From assembly GCA_009929525.1 (NCBI GenBank), contig SAAH01000013.1, forward strand, positions 1-52,598: a DNA stretch of 52,598 bases. Direction: 5' to 3'. Positions 16,562 to 25,863 of the stretch are shown in pieces. The stretch's first letter is position 1, and each line of letters begins with the position of its first letter. Under the pieces are notes generated by a model, which saw nothing but the letters and a program-made list of their open reading frames with translations, was not told the DNA's origin and did no database searches. The translations under genes and the position numbers were made by a program. Source of the DNA: Clostridia bacterium. GTDB lineage: Bacteria > Bacillota > Clostridia > Lachnospirales > Lachnospiraceae.

Positions 16562-18052
16562 TTATTGAACCATTACAATCTGATCTACTTCATCACAAAG
16601 ATCATCAAACCATTCATCAAAATAAATAGCCGAAGAAAAATGTTCAACCGCTTCTTGGCGGGTAGCACCGCCTTCAATGGCGGCAATTACTGCAGCACGA
16701 TCTTCCTTTGCTTTGTCCAGAAGAGAAGATTCGAGAAGAGTACGGACATCGCGGCTTCCCTGGAACGGTTTAGTAGCATACGCTGTTTTCGTATTGAATA
16801 CATCTGCACTGATGATAAGAGCATCCAATATATTCTTTCCTTTGGGAGTGGAGGTATCACCACTGTAGGCTTCCGTGATCGCTTTTTTGGTATTTGCTTC
16901 CAGCGTGACAGGAGAATAGCCTGACATAAGGGCAAAATCCAGATTGCGGTCCGCCTGTGTGGACCATTTTAAAAATTCAACGGCACCTTCCAGTTGGGCA
17001 GGCGTTGATTTTAATAAACAATAGCTGGCACCTTGCTGTACAACTGCGTCATTTGCAGCTTCGGAAAATGGAAGCGAATTGCTTTCGTAAAGTTCAATGG
17101 GATGAGTTGTATCATCTTCAAGGGTTACTGAGTCAGGAAGATAGCTTACACCGGAAGAAGAAGCAGTCAGAGCAAGGATCTTGCCGGTTTTGGCATCTTC
17201 AGAACTGAAATTACCATAAGAACCAAAGTATCCATTGATGTAAGGGATGTAGAAATTATCCCAGAGTATCTTGAAAGTGTCACGATCCATATTCGTATTC
17301 ATTTTTCCGTCTTTTACGACGAAAAGTTCATGTCCCAACTGATAGCTTCCAAGGTAAATATAGTTTCCAACAGAATCACGCCCATATAAAGATTTGCCGT
17401 CTTCGAGGATATCGGGTGTCTTGGCATCCGTCCAAAGATAGTAGGCCTCAGCAGCGGCAGTAAGATCTTCCACAGTTTTGATACTTTCCAAAGTGATGCC
17501 GGTATCAGCAGCAAATGGTTCCCAATCGGTTTTGTTTGCTGTGAATGTTTCCGTGGATTTTAAAATCGGAAACTGCATCAGTTGATTCCCTTCACCGAAT
17601 CGACCTTCTTCCAGAAAACCAGGTACATATAAGGAAAGTTCTTCCTCTGTAAAATAATCGTCCAGAGGAACTAAAGAATCGGATTGATCCAATATGTAAG
17701 CAGTTTCAGAATAGACAGCAGCGAGAGTCGGGCAGTCCTGGGCGCCGGCTTTTCCACTTGCTGAATCCAAAAGTGAGTCTGCAAGTGTGCTGATATCGCC
17801 CTGGCTGACGGTGACAGCAACGATTCCTTTTTCAGCACCTACAGTAGAATTGAATTCATCAATGATGTGTTCAAAAACAGCAAGCTGATCGCCGTTATAA
17901 TAATTCCAGATGGTGATGGTGGTTGGATTTTTCGGGTCAAGATTTTCAGACGCGGTGGAAGAAGATTTGCCGCAGCCCATACTGGTGAAAATGGTGATGG
18001 CCGTCAGAGCTACAGCACCGGTTTTTGTTATCATAGATCTCTTTGTGTTCAT
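16562..18052 (-). CDS. Extracellular solute-binding lipoprotein (family 1 type), no permease nearby
   Basis: The 496-aa protein starts MNTKRSMITKTGAVALTA with a lipobox FTSMGC, so it is exported and lipid-anchored. The mature part begins with the family pattern TTITIWNYYNGDQLAVFEHIIDEFN and has the usual two-lobe length for sugar/oligosaccharide-binding proteins. The ATG at 18052 has GGGAGG five bases upstream; an in-frame ATG five codons earlier is less likely. It lacks the permease and ATPase genes expected for import and instead precedes a hybrid kinase in the same operon, so a sensory role is more likely. The ligand cannot be read from sequence. Confidence 0.87.
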   Translation of the reverse strand: MNTKRSMITKTGAVALTAITIFTSMGCGKSSSTASENLDPKNPTTITIWNYYNGDQLAVFEHIIDEFNSTVGAEKGIVAVTVSQGDISTLADSLLDSASGKAGAQDCPTLAAVYSETAYILDQSDSLVPLDDYFTEEELSLYVPGFLEEGRFGEGNQLMQFPILKSTETFTANKTDWEPFAADTGITLESIKTVEDLTAAAEAYYLWTDAKTPDILEDGKSLYGRDSVGNYIYLGSYQLGHELFVVKDGKMNTNMDRDTFKILWDNFYIPYINGYFGSYGNFSSEDAKTGKILALTASSSGVSYLPDSVTLEDDTTHPIELYESNSLPFSEAANDAVVQQGASYCLLKSTPAQLEGAVEFLKWSTQADRNLDFALMSGYSPVTLEANTKKAITEAYSGDTSTPKGKNILDALIISADVFNTKTAYATKPFQGSRDVRTLLESSLLDKAKEDRAAVIAAIEGGATRQEAVEHFSSAIYFDEWFDDLCDEVDQIVMVQ

Positions 18053-18087
18053 AATTGCCTCCCTCATTTTTGGTAAAGAATAGATGC

Positions 18088-18594
18088 TTACCGGATGACG
18101 TCATCAACCAATAATGCATATGTCTGTGGCGCAAAAACCCTTGTTTCATAGAAATCATCCAACGTAATATAATCGGTTTCAACGCCTTCCATGGAATTGA
18201 AAAATCGGAAAGAATCCTGCCTTTTTCCTGCAAATGCCACAAGATGCGGTGTTTTATCACAGTCGATATAGCGGATGATCCCGGCACGGCAGGCAGATGA
18301 AGATTTTATGATCTTACTCTTTCCTTTGACAAGAGAAAATGGAACACATTTATCTGTAAGATACTTTATCAGCATTCGCTGGGTAGTCCCGAGCATGCCA
18401 TTGCGCGGCAGGATGGCATTCATTTCCTGATTGACCTGCAAACTTGTTACAGGATGATCCAGGGCTTTAAGAAGATTGAAGGCGGCGATCCAGCCGCAGC
18501 CATTGTAAGAAAAATCAAAACGGCCATACATATATTCCGTGGTGAAACGCTGGTCAATGATATAGCCGTCTTTGGAAAATGCCTGATTGTCCAT
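18088..18594 (-). CDS. Uncharacterised protein with papain/C39-like cysteine-peptidase features
   Basis: About 168 aa from the ATG at 18594 (a frame to 18669 is open but has no better ribosome site; GAGG lies about 14 bases before 18594). The stretch SYNGCGWIAAFNLLKAL resembles the nucleophile helix of papain-fold peptidases, PHLVAFAG could supply the histidine and FRFFNSMEG the third residue. No signal peptide or membrane span is visible. It is the first gene of the run that continues with the solute-binding protein and kinase, with a 35-nt gap. The enzymatic assignment is an inference from three motifs and may be wrong; I do not recognise a named family. Confidence 0.55.
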   Translation of the reverse strand: MDNQAFSKDGYIIDQRFTTEYMYGRFDFSYNGCGWIAAFNLLKALDHPVTSLQVNQEMNAILPRNGMLGTTQRMLIKYLTDKCVPFSLVKGKSKIIKSSSACRAGIIRYIDCDKTPHLVAFAGKRQDSFRFFNSMEGVETDYITLDDFYETRVFAPQTYALLVDDVIR

Positions 18595-18808
18595 ATGAAT
18601 TGATCGAACCTCTTTTCCTTTTATAAAATGCAAAATCGTATGATACATTTTTATGCAAATACGATACATGTTTTATATGCTCTAAAAAATCATTCTATAA
18701 AGAAATATAGCATATTTGATCAGATACAGCAAGAAAGACGACGGTATAATAACAGTAAAAAAGGCAGATTATTTGTTGGATTTTAGTAATAGTAATTGCC
18801 CTCATGGT

Positions 18809-18818
18809 TTGCTATAAT
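18809..18818 (+). promoter_or_regulatory. Extended -10 promoter element
   Basis: TGCTATAAT with the TG-n spacing of an extended -10 (18810-18818) and no good -35. It lies about 115 nt upstream of the second hybrid kinase. Confidence 0.45.
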
Positions 18819-18933
18819 ATAAGTATTCAAGGGGGAAAGATAGGAGAACAAACAGGTGAGCAAACGAAAGCATGATCCTTAAACTGTGATGGTGGTTGAT
18901 CAGAGTTTTGGGAGCATGATAAAGGCGAGACAT

Positions 18934-21696
18934 ATGAGCGAAAAAAAGAAAAACTGGAAAATGATTCTGGCAGGTGTGATCAGCGTTTTTTTGTTATGCA
19001 GTAATTTTCTTCCTGTTTCTGTGCGGGCAGCGGAAACTGAACAAAAGAATAAGTATGTGACAACATTGAGAGTCGCATTTTGCCCTTTGGAGGGTTTTTT
19101 TGAATATGATGCTTCTGGCAGAGAAGTCGGGTATGGGGTGGAATTTTTAGATGCGGTAGCCCGATATGCAGGAATACGTTTTACCTATGTCAAAGCAGAC
19201 AGCTGGGAAGAAACCAAGCAGATGCTTTTAGACGGCGAAGCAGATATCCGTATGCCGGGGAATCTTCCGACCGAACCATCAGATATTTTTCAGTATTCGA
19301 ACTACAGTGTGATAGATACTTACTATGCCATGATGACGCTTAATACAAGGGACGATCTGTATTTTGAGGATTATGATACTTTTGGAAGCCTTCGGATAGG
19401 AATATCGGAAAATCAGTACGATTATATTGGAGAAACCGCAGGATTTCAAAGCCTTGGGATCGACAAAGAGCAATTGATTTTTTATGATGGATATAATGCC
19501 TGCAGACAGGCACTTGAAGATGGACAGGTTGATGCTGTGATCTCCAATATCATGGATCTGGATCAAGATATGAAACAGATAGAGCGGTTTTCCACTGTTT
19601 CAAATTATATCGCCATGCTGATCGGCTCGACAGATATGGAAAGGATCAACGAAGGGATCTCTGAGCTCAAACAAAATGAACCTCTATTTTTATCGGATCT
19701 GTATATCAAATGGTTTCCGGACAGGGTCGCTGTTCCATTTACAAAAGAAGAGACCGAATATATCAGGAATCTTGGCAGCATAACATTTTCTTTCCGTGAG
19801 GAGATGGGAGGACTGTCAATGAATGATGAGGACGGAGCATTTACTGGATTTTTCCCGGAAGTTGCCCAGTTGGTCTGCAGGAAACTGGGAGTTGAATGCA
19901 GACAGACAATATATGGTCAGCAGCCAGAAGAACAGGTTTATGTGAATCCGGATTTTTATTATGATTACAATTGGGCAGATACGAATGGAGCAGACATTAC
20001 CAGGCCATATCTGAATCTGGATTATTATGAGATAACAAGAAGAGATCAGAGAGTCAGTAAAGAAAAGAGCAGAGTAGCGGTGGTGGAAGATTATCATTCA
20101 GTACAGGACCTGATCAATAATGGTTATCAGAAGGAACTTATAGTTCCGTGTGAAAACTTTGCAGCATGTATAGATACGGTTAACAGCGGGAAGGCAGATA
20201 TCACCTATATTAACCGGTATGTGGCAGAATATTATCTTGAGATGTATCGTTACAGTGGATTATCTTCTTCTTTGTCGTCCTACTCTCACCAGATCTGCAT
20301 GGCAGTATTTGGGGATGATACAGGTATGATCTCATCGATCATCAGTAAAACGATGCTTACTGTGACCAGTGAAGAACTTGACGAACTTTTGCTGAAAGCT
20401 TCATCAGAAAAACCGGACGAAAATCTGATACAGGAGATGATGCGGAAAAATCCATTTCAAAGTGCAGTCCTTATCATAGGTGTGTGTGCACTGTTTGTTA
20501 TTTTATGTGTACTGTTTTTGTTTACAAAAAAGATGGAAAAGAAAAATCTTGCGTTGGAGGAAGCAACGAATGCAAGACAGGATTTTCTTTCCCGTATGAG
20601 CCATGATATGAGGACGCCGATGAATGCGATCATAGGATTTGCCGGTTTTGGAAAGGAGAGTAAAAGCCTTAATGAAGCCCATCAATATTATGATAAGATC
20701 GCATCAGCAGGGGATTACCTTTTGCAGCTGGTGAATGACAGCCTGGACCTTACCAAGTATGGAAATGCAAACTATGAATTTCATACGGAGGAATACAGGC
20801 TGGGAGATTTTATTGCGGATATCACCAATATGATCAGCCAAAGGGCTCAAAAGAAGGCTATCACTTTTGAAGTCGATTATAACGAGAAGGATGAGTATAC
20901 TCTGGGATTTGATAAATTAAGAGTACAGCAGATATTTGTGAATCTGTTGAATAATGCAGTAAAGTTCACTCAAAATGGCGGACATGTATCCCTTTCCATA
21001 AGTCACGAGAAAGTGGATGATGAGAAAGAACGGGTTTGTTTCACAGTGAAGGATGACGGGATCGGCATGTCGGAAGAATTTGTGAAGAACCGGATGTTTA
21101 AACCGTTTGAACAGGAAGAGCAGGGGAGTGAACTGGAGGGAACCGGATTGGGACTCTCTATTGTGAAACGTCTGGTAGAGGCTATGGGTGGAAGTATCAG
21201 ATGTGAAAGTATCCTTGGACAAGGAACTACATTCTATGTTAATCTATATGGGGAAATCATTCAGGAGAAAAAAGAGAACGTACAGATTCCTTTGCCAAAA
21301 GAGGAAGATCTTGAGGGAAGAAATATTCTTCTGTGTGAGGACAATCAGATGAACAGGGAAATCGCAGACCGCCTGCTCAAGAAAAAGGGCGTGATCGTGA
21401 CAAATGCTGAGAATGGTAAGATTGGACTTGAAAAGTTTGAACAGTCACCAGTTGGATATTTTGATGCAGTACTGATGGATATCAGGATGCCTGTGATGGA
21501 CGGATATGAAACGACAAGGAAAATCCGTTCCCTGAAGAGAAAGGATGCATTGACCATACCGATCATTGCATTGTCAGCAAATACATTTGATAAGGATAGA
21601 AAAGCATGCAAAGAAGCGGGGATGAATGAACATCTGTCTAAACCGATAGAGCCCCAGGTCCTTTATGCTACGTTGAACCGGTATATACAAAAGTAA
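18934..21696 (+). CDS. Hybrid sensor kinase with two tandem solute-binding (family 3) domains
   Basis: The chosen ATG at 18934 gives a clean signal peptide (MSEKKKNWKMILAGVISVF..., cleavage after VRA-A); GTG at 18886 and ATG at 18916 are alternatives. Two periplasmic-type binding domains follow, at about 40-255 (LRVAFCPLEGFFEYDASGREVGYGVEFLDAVA) and 270-500 (ITFSFREEMGGLSMNDEDGAFTGFFPEV), one span near 515-535, HisKA (SRMSHDMRTPMNAI), HATPase (LLNNAVKFT, DDGIGMS, GTGLGLSIVKRL) and a receiver (VLMDIRMPVMDG). Domains of this type bind amino acids or small polar ligands, so the protein is a one-piece version of the binding-protein-plus-kinase pair encoded just upstream on the other strand. Confidence 0.9.
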   Translation: MSEKKKNWKMILAGVISVFLLCSNFLPVSVRAAETEQKNKYVTTLRVAFCPLEGFFEYDASGREVGYGVEFLDAVARYAGIRFTYVKADSWEETKQMLLDGEADIRMPGNLPTEPSDIFQYSNYSVIDTYYAMMTLNTRDDLYFEDYDTFGSLRIGISENQYDYIGETAGFQSLGIDKEQLIFYDGYNACRQALEDGQVDAVISNIMDLDQDMKQIERFSTVSNYIAMLIGSTDMERINEGISELKQNEPLFLSDLYIKWFPDRVAVPFTKEETEYIRNLGSITFSFREEMGGLSMNDEDGAFTGFFPEVAQLVCRKLGVECRQTIYGQQPEEQVYVNPDFYYDYNWADTNGADITRPYLNLDYYEITRRDQRVSKEKSRVAVVEDYHSVQDLINNGYQKELIVPCENFAACIDTVNSGKADITYINRYVAEYYLEMYRYSGLSSSLSSYSHQICMAVFGDDTGMISSIISKTMLTVTSEELDELLLKASSEKPDENLIQEMMRKNPFQSAVLIIGVCALFVILCVLFLFTKKMEKKNLALEEATNARQDFLSRMSHDMRTPMNAIIGFAGFGKESKSLNEAHQYYDKIASAGDYLLQLVNDSLDLTKYGNANYEFHTEEYRLGDFIADITNMISQRAQKKAITFEVDYNEKDEYTLGFDKLRVQQIFVNLLNNAVKFTQNGGHVSLSISHEKVDDEKERVCFTVKDDGIGMSEEFVKNRMFKPFEQEEQGSELEGTGLGLSIVKRLVEAMGGSIRCESILGQGTTFYVNLYGEIIQEKKENVQIPLPKEEDLEGRNILLCEDNQMNREIADRLLKKKGVIVTNAENGKIGLEKFEQSPVGYFDAVLMDIRMPVMDGYETTRKIRSLKRKDALTIPIIALSANTFDKDRKACKEAGMNEHLSKPIEPQVLYATLNRYIQK

Positions 21697-21826
21697 GATA
21701 TTTTTTGCGGTAATACGAATAGGATGCAAAATTACTGCAATGAATATAGATACAGCATCTGAACGGAAACATAGAATTTCGAGGATGCTAAATTATCAGA
21801 AAACATAAATGAGAGGGATAGGAAAA

Positions 21827-22768
21827 ATGAACAAAGCACAAATGGATACGATGCAGGAGATCGCACAGAATAATGGACTCTCCATAGATGCACAGTCGGA
21901 GACGATATTTGGCATGATGAATGGGTATGAGGTGTGCCTGACGCAGGTGAACCAATCATTATGGATGATGATGTCTTTTTCAGTGAGCAGGGGTGGTCTG
22001 CGGCCGGATGCAGCTTCTATGAAAGAGGTAGTAAAGATGTCCAAGATCCTGGGCGCATGTACAGTGTCTGGGAGCAGGGTAAATATCACGGTGAAAAATG
22101 GTCTGCATAAGAAAAACGGTGCCGCTAATGTTTCTGAAGCACTTCATACAGTAACCATGTATATGAGGACAAATGGGTATGAAAACTGCTGTCAGAACTG
22201 CGGGACAGCAGATGGAGCAGAGGCATATATCCTTGGAGGCGGAACAGCCATCCTTTGTCCAAACTGTTTTGCAGCACTCAGTAACTCCATCGAACTGCAT
22301 AATCAGACAAAGACTCAGAAGAAAGAAAATGTTGTGGGTGGTATCGTAGGAGCGCTGTTAGGCTCTCTTGTGGGTGTTTTTGCGATCGTTATCCTGGGAC
22401 AGCTTGGCTATGTAGCGGCTCTTTCCGGTGTGGTCATGGGAATCTGTGCACTGAAAGGATATGAGCTTCTTGCAGGAAAATTAAGCACCAAGGGTGTTGT
22501 GATCAGTGCAGTGGTGATGATCATCATGGTTTACATGGGATATCAGACAGACTGGGCGATCACAGTAGCTTCTTATTTTGAAACTGGATTCTTTGAATCA
22601 TTTAGAGCAATTCCACAGCTTATTTCGGAGGGATATATTGAGTCCTCAAATTACTATGGAAATCTTGCCCTGTCTTATCTTTTTACAGCGGGCGGTGCGA
22701 TCCCTACTGTCATGTCTTCTATGAAGAACAGAAAGATGGCATTTGTTACATATAAGATGGGTGCATAA
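21827..22768 (+). CDS. Membrane protein with a cytoplasmic zinc ribbon, unknown function
   Basis: The 313-aa protein starts at the ATG at 21827 behind AGGAAAA. Residues 1-110 are soluble and unrecognised. A four-cysteine knuckle follows (CCQNC ... ILCPNC, 21-nt-scale spacing of about 23 residues), typical of a structural zinc ribbon. Residues 170-310 contain roughly four hydrophobic spans, the first glycine-rich (GGIVGALLGSLVGVFAIVIL). I do not know the family. It stands alone between the hybrid kinase and threonine aldolase, each separated by more than 70 nt. Confidence 0.7.
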   Translation: MNKAQMDTMQEIAQNNGLSIDAQSETIFGMMNGYEVCLTQVNQSLWMMMSFSVSRGGLRPDAASMKEVVKMSKILGACTVSGSRVNITVKNGLHKKNGAANVSEALHTVTMYMRTNGYENCCQNCGTADGAEAYILGGGTAILCPNCFAALSNSIELHNQTKTQKKENVVGGIVGALLGSLVGVFAIVILGQLGYVAALSGVVMGICALKGYELLAGKLSTKGVVISAVVMIIMVYMGYQTDWAITVASYFETGFFESFRAIPQLISEGYIESSNYYGNLALSYLFTAGGAIPTVMSSMKNRKMAFVTYKMGA

Positions 22769-22774
22769 GAGAAA

Positions 22775-22812
22775 AATAAGCCTCCGGCGCTGAGGCGTAC
22801 TTGAACAAATAC
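22775..22812. repeat. Short intergenic repeat, copy 1
   Basis: Contains the hairpin GCCTC/GAGGC and the core GAGGCGTACTTGAA, which recurs with one change as GAGGCATACTTGAA at 52238-52252, also in an intergenic site following a gene end. Confidence 0.4.
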
Positions 22813-22845
22813 TACAATATATAAAGATATAAAAGACAGGAGAAA

Positions 22846-23877
22846 ATGAAAATGTTACATTTTGAATGCGATTATACAGAAGGTGCTCATGAAAAGATTT
22901 TACAGCGGCTGGTGGAGACAAATATGGAGCAGCTTTCCGGTTATGGAAGTGATGGCTACTGTGAAAGTGCAAAACTTAAGATCAAAGAGGCATGTCAGTG
23001 TCCGGATGCTCAGGTCCACTTTTTAGTGGGTGGAACCCAGACCAATCAGATCGTGATTGCAGGAATGCTGAATAATTACGAAGGTGTTGTGGCGGCCGAG
23101 ACAGGTCACGTCAATGTACATGAAGCCGGAGCGATCGAATATACAGGACATAAGGTGCTTGAGATTCCTCAGCATGAGGGTAAGATCGATGCACAGGAAC
23201 TGGATGCATATATAGACAGTTTTTATCAGGATGAGAACCATGAACACATGGTATTTCCAGGGATGGTATACATTTCTCATCCAACAGAATATGGTACGCT
23301 GTATACAAAAAATGAGCTTTCAGAAATCTCCGACATATGCAAAAAGTACGAGATTCCACTTTTTCTTGACGGAGCACGCCTTGGCTATGGACTTATGAGC
23401 CTGAGGACAGATGTGTCACTTGCAGATATTGCTGAGTATTGTGATGTGTTTTATATCGGCGGCACAAAAGTGGGAGCACTTTGTGGGGAAGCGGTTGTAT
23501 TTACAAAAGGAAATACTCCAAAGCATTTCCTTACGACCATCAAACAGCATGGAGCACTTCTTGCCAAGGGACGTCTTCTGGGGATCCAGTTTGATACCCT
23601 GTTTACCGATGATCTGTATATGAAGATCAGCAAACACGCCATAGATATGGCAGAAAAACTGAAGGGGATATTTGAGAAAAAGGGATATCCGTTTTTCCTG
23701 GATTCACCGACAAATCAGCAGTTTGTCATACTGGAAAATAAACGGATGGAGGAACTGGGAGAGAAGGTTACTTTCAGCTTCTGGGAGAATGTGGATGATG
23801 CACATACGGTTGTGAGATTTGCGACAAGCTGGGCTACGAAACAGGAAGACATTGATAAGTTGGAAGAATTGTTATAG
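22846..23877 (+). CDS. ltaE: Low-specificity L-threonine aldolase (PLP enzyme)
   Basis: The 343-aa protein has the aldolase fold-type I layout: SGYGSDGYCESAKLKI near residue 25, VGGTQTNQIVIAG for cofactor phosphate contact, PLFLDGARLGYGL with the PLP-pyridine Asp, and the Schiff-base Lys in YIGGTKVGALCGEA. Family members split L-threonine or allo-threonine into glycine and acetaldehyde. AGGAG lies six bases before the ATG. It appears monocistronic, with a terminator 36 nt after the stop. Confidence 0.9.
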   Translation: MKMLHFECDYTEGAHEKILQRLVETNMEQLSGYGSDGYCESAKLKIKEACQCPDAQVHFLVGGTQTNQIVIAGMLNNYEGVVAAETGHVNVHEAGAIEYTGHKVLEIPQHEGKIDAQELDAYIDSFYQDENHEHMVFPGMVYISHPTEYGTLYTKNELSEISDICKKYEIPLFLDGARLGYGLMSLRTDVSLADIAEYCDVFYIGGTKVGALCGEAVVFTKGNTPKHFLTTIKQHGALLAKGRLLGIQFDTLFTDDLYMKISKHAIDMAEKLKGIFEKKGYPFFLDSPTNQQFVILENKRMEELGEKVTFSFWENVDDAHTVVRFATSWATKQEDIDKLEELL

Positions 23878-23913
23878 ATTCATATGACCTGCTGCTGGCA
23901 GTGACAGAACAAT

Positions 23914-23972
23914 AGGACTAATAAGGAAATAACTTCGCAAGATTAGGGAGATTTCCTGTTAGTCCTTTTTTT
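23914..23972 (+). terminator. Terminator after threonine aldolase
   Basis: AGGACTAA...GGAAAT (23914-23930) pairs with ATTTCC...TTAGTCCT (23951-23966) and is followed by seven T. The rest of the 308-nt gap to the next gene holds a short repeat (24003-24036) and the shared upstream element at 24052-24106. Confidence 0.85.
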
Positions 23973-24002
23973 GTATCATAAACTAAATTATAAAACCAAA
24001 AA

Positions 24003-24036
24003 GTTTCGCAGGAGCGCATTGCGGCGGAGCAGAAAT
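24003..24036. repeat. Intergenic repeat, copy 1 (CGCATTGCGGCG core)
   Basis: The 12-nt core at 24015-24026 recurs exactly at 38509-38520, and the flanks agree as GC(A/G)GG(A/G) on the left and (G/A)AG on the right. The core is itself partly palindromic. Confidence 0.45.
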
Positions 24037-24051
24037 ATACCCCAATTCGAA

Positions 24052-24106
24052 ATTAATAATTCTTAAATAATACACGAACATTTCAAAAACAATACCATTA
24101 TATTAT
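24052..24106 (+). promoter_or_regulatory. Shared upstream element A of the 24-30 kb cluster
   Basis: ATTAATAATTC (24052-24062) and AATACACGAACAT (24069-24081), then 19 nt to TATTAT (24101-24106). The same arrangement occurs at 25735-25789 and 29085-29139, each 75-110 nt upstream of a gene in this cluster. Confidence 0.55.
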
Positions 24107-24185
24107 TAGGATGAATTCATATACAGGGCAGTCTTATATGAGTTGAAAAGTGTAAAGCAGGAAAGAAAATAATAGAGGTGTTTGT

Positions 24186-25739
24186 ATGGGAAATGTTATT
24201 TCATACCTGAAATGGCGTGGGGATCTGAATTTCAAAGAAAGAAGTTTTTGCGAGGCAGATAATCTGGCGCTGGCAATGCTTTCTTATGAAAATCTTGATG
24301 GAATAGTTGCTGGGACAGAAAGCAATGATAGTATCTCTATTCGTGAGGCATATGAAAAATATAGTGACAGATCAAGAGAGAGCGTCCTGAAATATATGGC
24401 ACGATCCAAGCGATATGAGGATGCCCGTTTATCTGATTACAGTGAAATATATGATGAAGAGACACAGACCCAATTTGGTGCTGTATGTATTACGTTGGAT
24501 TCAGGAGAAAAATATATATCATTTCGGGGAACGGATGATTCGATCGTAGGATGGCGGGAAGATTTCAGCATCAGCTATCAGGTAGTACAGGCGCAAAAAG
24601 AAGCAGTAAAGTATCTGGAAAAAGTAATTCATCTGGATAATGAATATTATATTGGAGGACATTCCAAGGGTGGAAATCTTGCGATATTCGCATCTATGTT
24701 CTGTACAAGAGAAAAACAGGATCAGATCAAAAAAATATTTTGCAATGATGGACCGGGAATCTGCACAGAAATGATGGATCAGGAGAAGTTTGAACGGATC
24801 AGGTTAAAAATCATCAAGTATGTTCCGGAATTCTGCATCATAGGAAGATTGTTTGAACTTCCGGTTACAGAAGTGATGGTTGGAAGTGATGCAAATGGAA
24901 TTCTTCAACATGATGGACTGACCTGGCAGGTGGAAGGGGACCATTTTCGTTACAAAAAAGAATCACCGGATAACTGCAAGGCATATAATAAAATCTTTGA
25001 TGAATGGATCGAATCTGCTGATATGGAGCAGCGCAAAACTTTTACAAATGATTTCTTCAATGCCCTTGCTGAAAATGGAAGAAAAACCTTTGAAGAGGTT
25101 GCTGAAAGTGGAGTGGATGGTTACGGCACTATTTTGTTGTCGATCGTTGAGTCGGAAAGCAGGACCAAGGTTGTGATCGGCAAATTCTTAAAATCCTGCA
25201 TAACTCAAATGAAGACATTCGATATCAGAGACTATATCAGGACACAGGCAGGTGTAAAAGCAGTCATCTGTATGATATTAGGTGTAGCATTTATCCTGTT
25301 TCGCGAACATGCGATCCAGGGTGTGGGCATTTTTTTGTTGATCTGTTCTTTGGTATGGAATGGTAAAAAACTCCTGGATGTGTCATTAAGTGAAAATAAA
25401 AAGATAGATCAAAAAAGGCGCAGGGTGATCCTGTACATGGCTTTTATGTGTATTACGGTTCTTGCAGTTTCCCACTATCAACTGATCTTAGTGTATGCCA
25501 ACATTGTTATAGGATGTCTATTGTGTTATATCTCAATCAAAAAAGTTCGAGAGGCGGCAGACAAAAGACAAAAAATGCCTATAAGAGTAGGAAAGCTTTT
25601 GATGAGTGGATTATGTTTTATGATAGGCATCACAGCATTGGCAACTCCATCTTCTTCCTTTTGGGGTAAGATAATTACTTTTGGCAGTTTGCTGGTATTG
25701 TATGGGATTGGTGAAATGGTGAAAGCAATATTTATTTAA
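24186..25739 (+). CDS. Mbeg1-like (DUF2974) alpha/beta hydrolase with C-terminal membrane segments
   Basis: The 517-aa protein begins with the family's N-terminal pattern (ISYLKWRGDLNF, EADNLALAMLSYENL) and has the nucleophile elbow GGHSKGGNLA with S160, inside a lipase-like fold (ITLDSGEKYISFRGTDDSIVGWREDF). After about residue 335, five or six hydrophobic spans follow. DUF2974 proteins are predicted lipases or esterases, often encoded near cell-envelope genes in Clostridia. The membrane tail suggests action on a membrane-associated substrate, but which one is unknown. GAGG lies eight bases before the ATG. Its stop lies within the upstream element of the next unit. Confidence 0.8.
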   Translation: MGNVISYLKWRGDLNFKERSFCEADNLALAMLSYENLDGIVAGTESNDSISIREAYEKYSDRSRESVLKYMARSKRYEDARLSDYSEIYDEETQTQFGAVCITLDSGEKYISFRGTDDSIVGWREDFSISYQVVQAQKEAVKYLEKVIHLDNEYYIGGHSKGGNLAIFASMFCTREKQDQIKKIFCNDGPGICTEMMDQEKFERIRLKIIKYVPEFCIIGRLFELPVTEVMVGSDANGILQHDGLTWQVEGDHFRYKKESPDNCKAYNKIFDEWIESADMEQRKTFTNDFFNALAENGRKTFEEVAESGVDGYGTILLSIVESESRTKVVIGKFLKSCITQMKTFDIRDYIRTQAGVKAVICMILGVAFILFREHAIQGVGIFLLICSLVWNGKKLLDVSLSENKKIDQKRRRVILYMAFMCITVLAVSHYQLILVYANIVIGCLLCYISIKKVREAADKRQKMPIRVGKLLMSGLCFMIGITALATPSSSFWGKIITFGSLLVLYGIGEMVKAIFI

Positions 25740-25789
25740 TGATTTTCAAATAATACATAAATAAAACGGAAACAGTGGCATGGTAAATT
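25735..25789 (+). promoter_or_regulatory. Shared upstream element C
   Basis: TTTAATGATT (25735-25744) and AATACATAAATAA (25752-25764), then 19 nt to TAAATT (25784-25789). About 75 nt further on the 76-aa repeat protein starts. Its left end overlaps the hydrolase stop codon. Confidence 0.5.
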
Positions 25790-25863
25790 AAAATAGTTTA
25801 AAGGAAACAAGATAACTCAAAAAAATAAAATGTACTGATAGGTACAGAAAAAAGGAGATCATA

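Noticed and set aside
16562-18052. Sugar importer operon
   Set aside because: Only the binding protein is present; no permease or ATPase genes are adjacent on either side.
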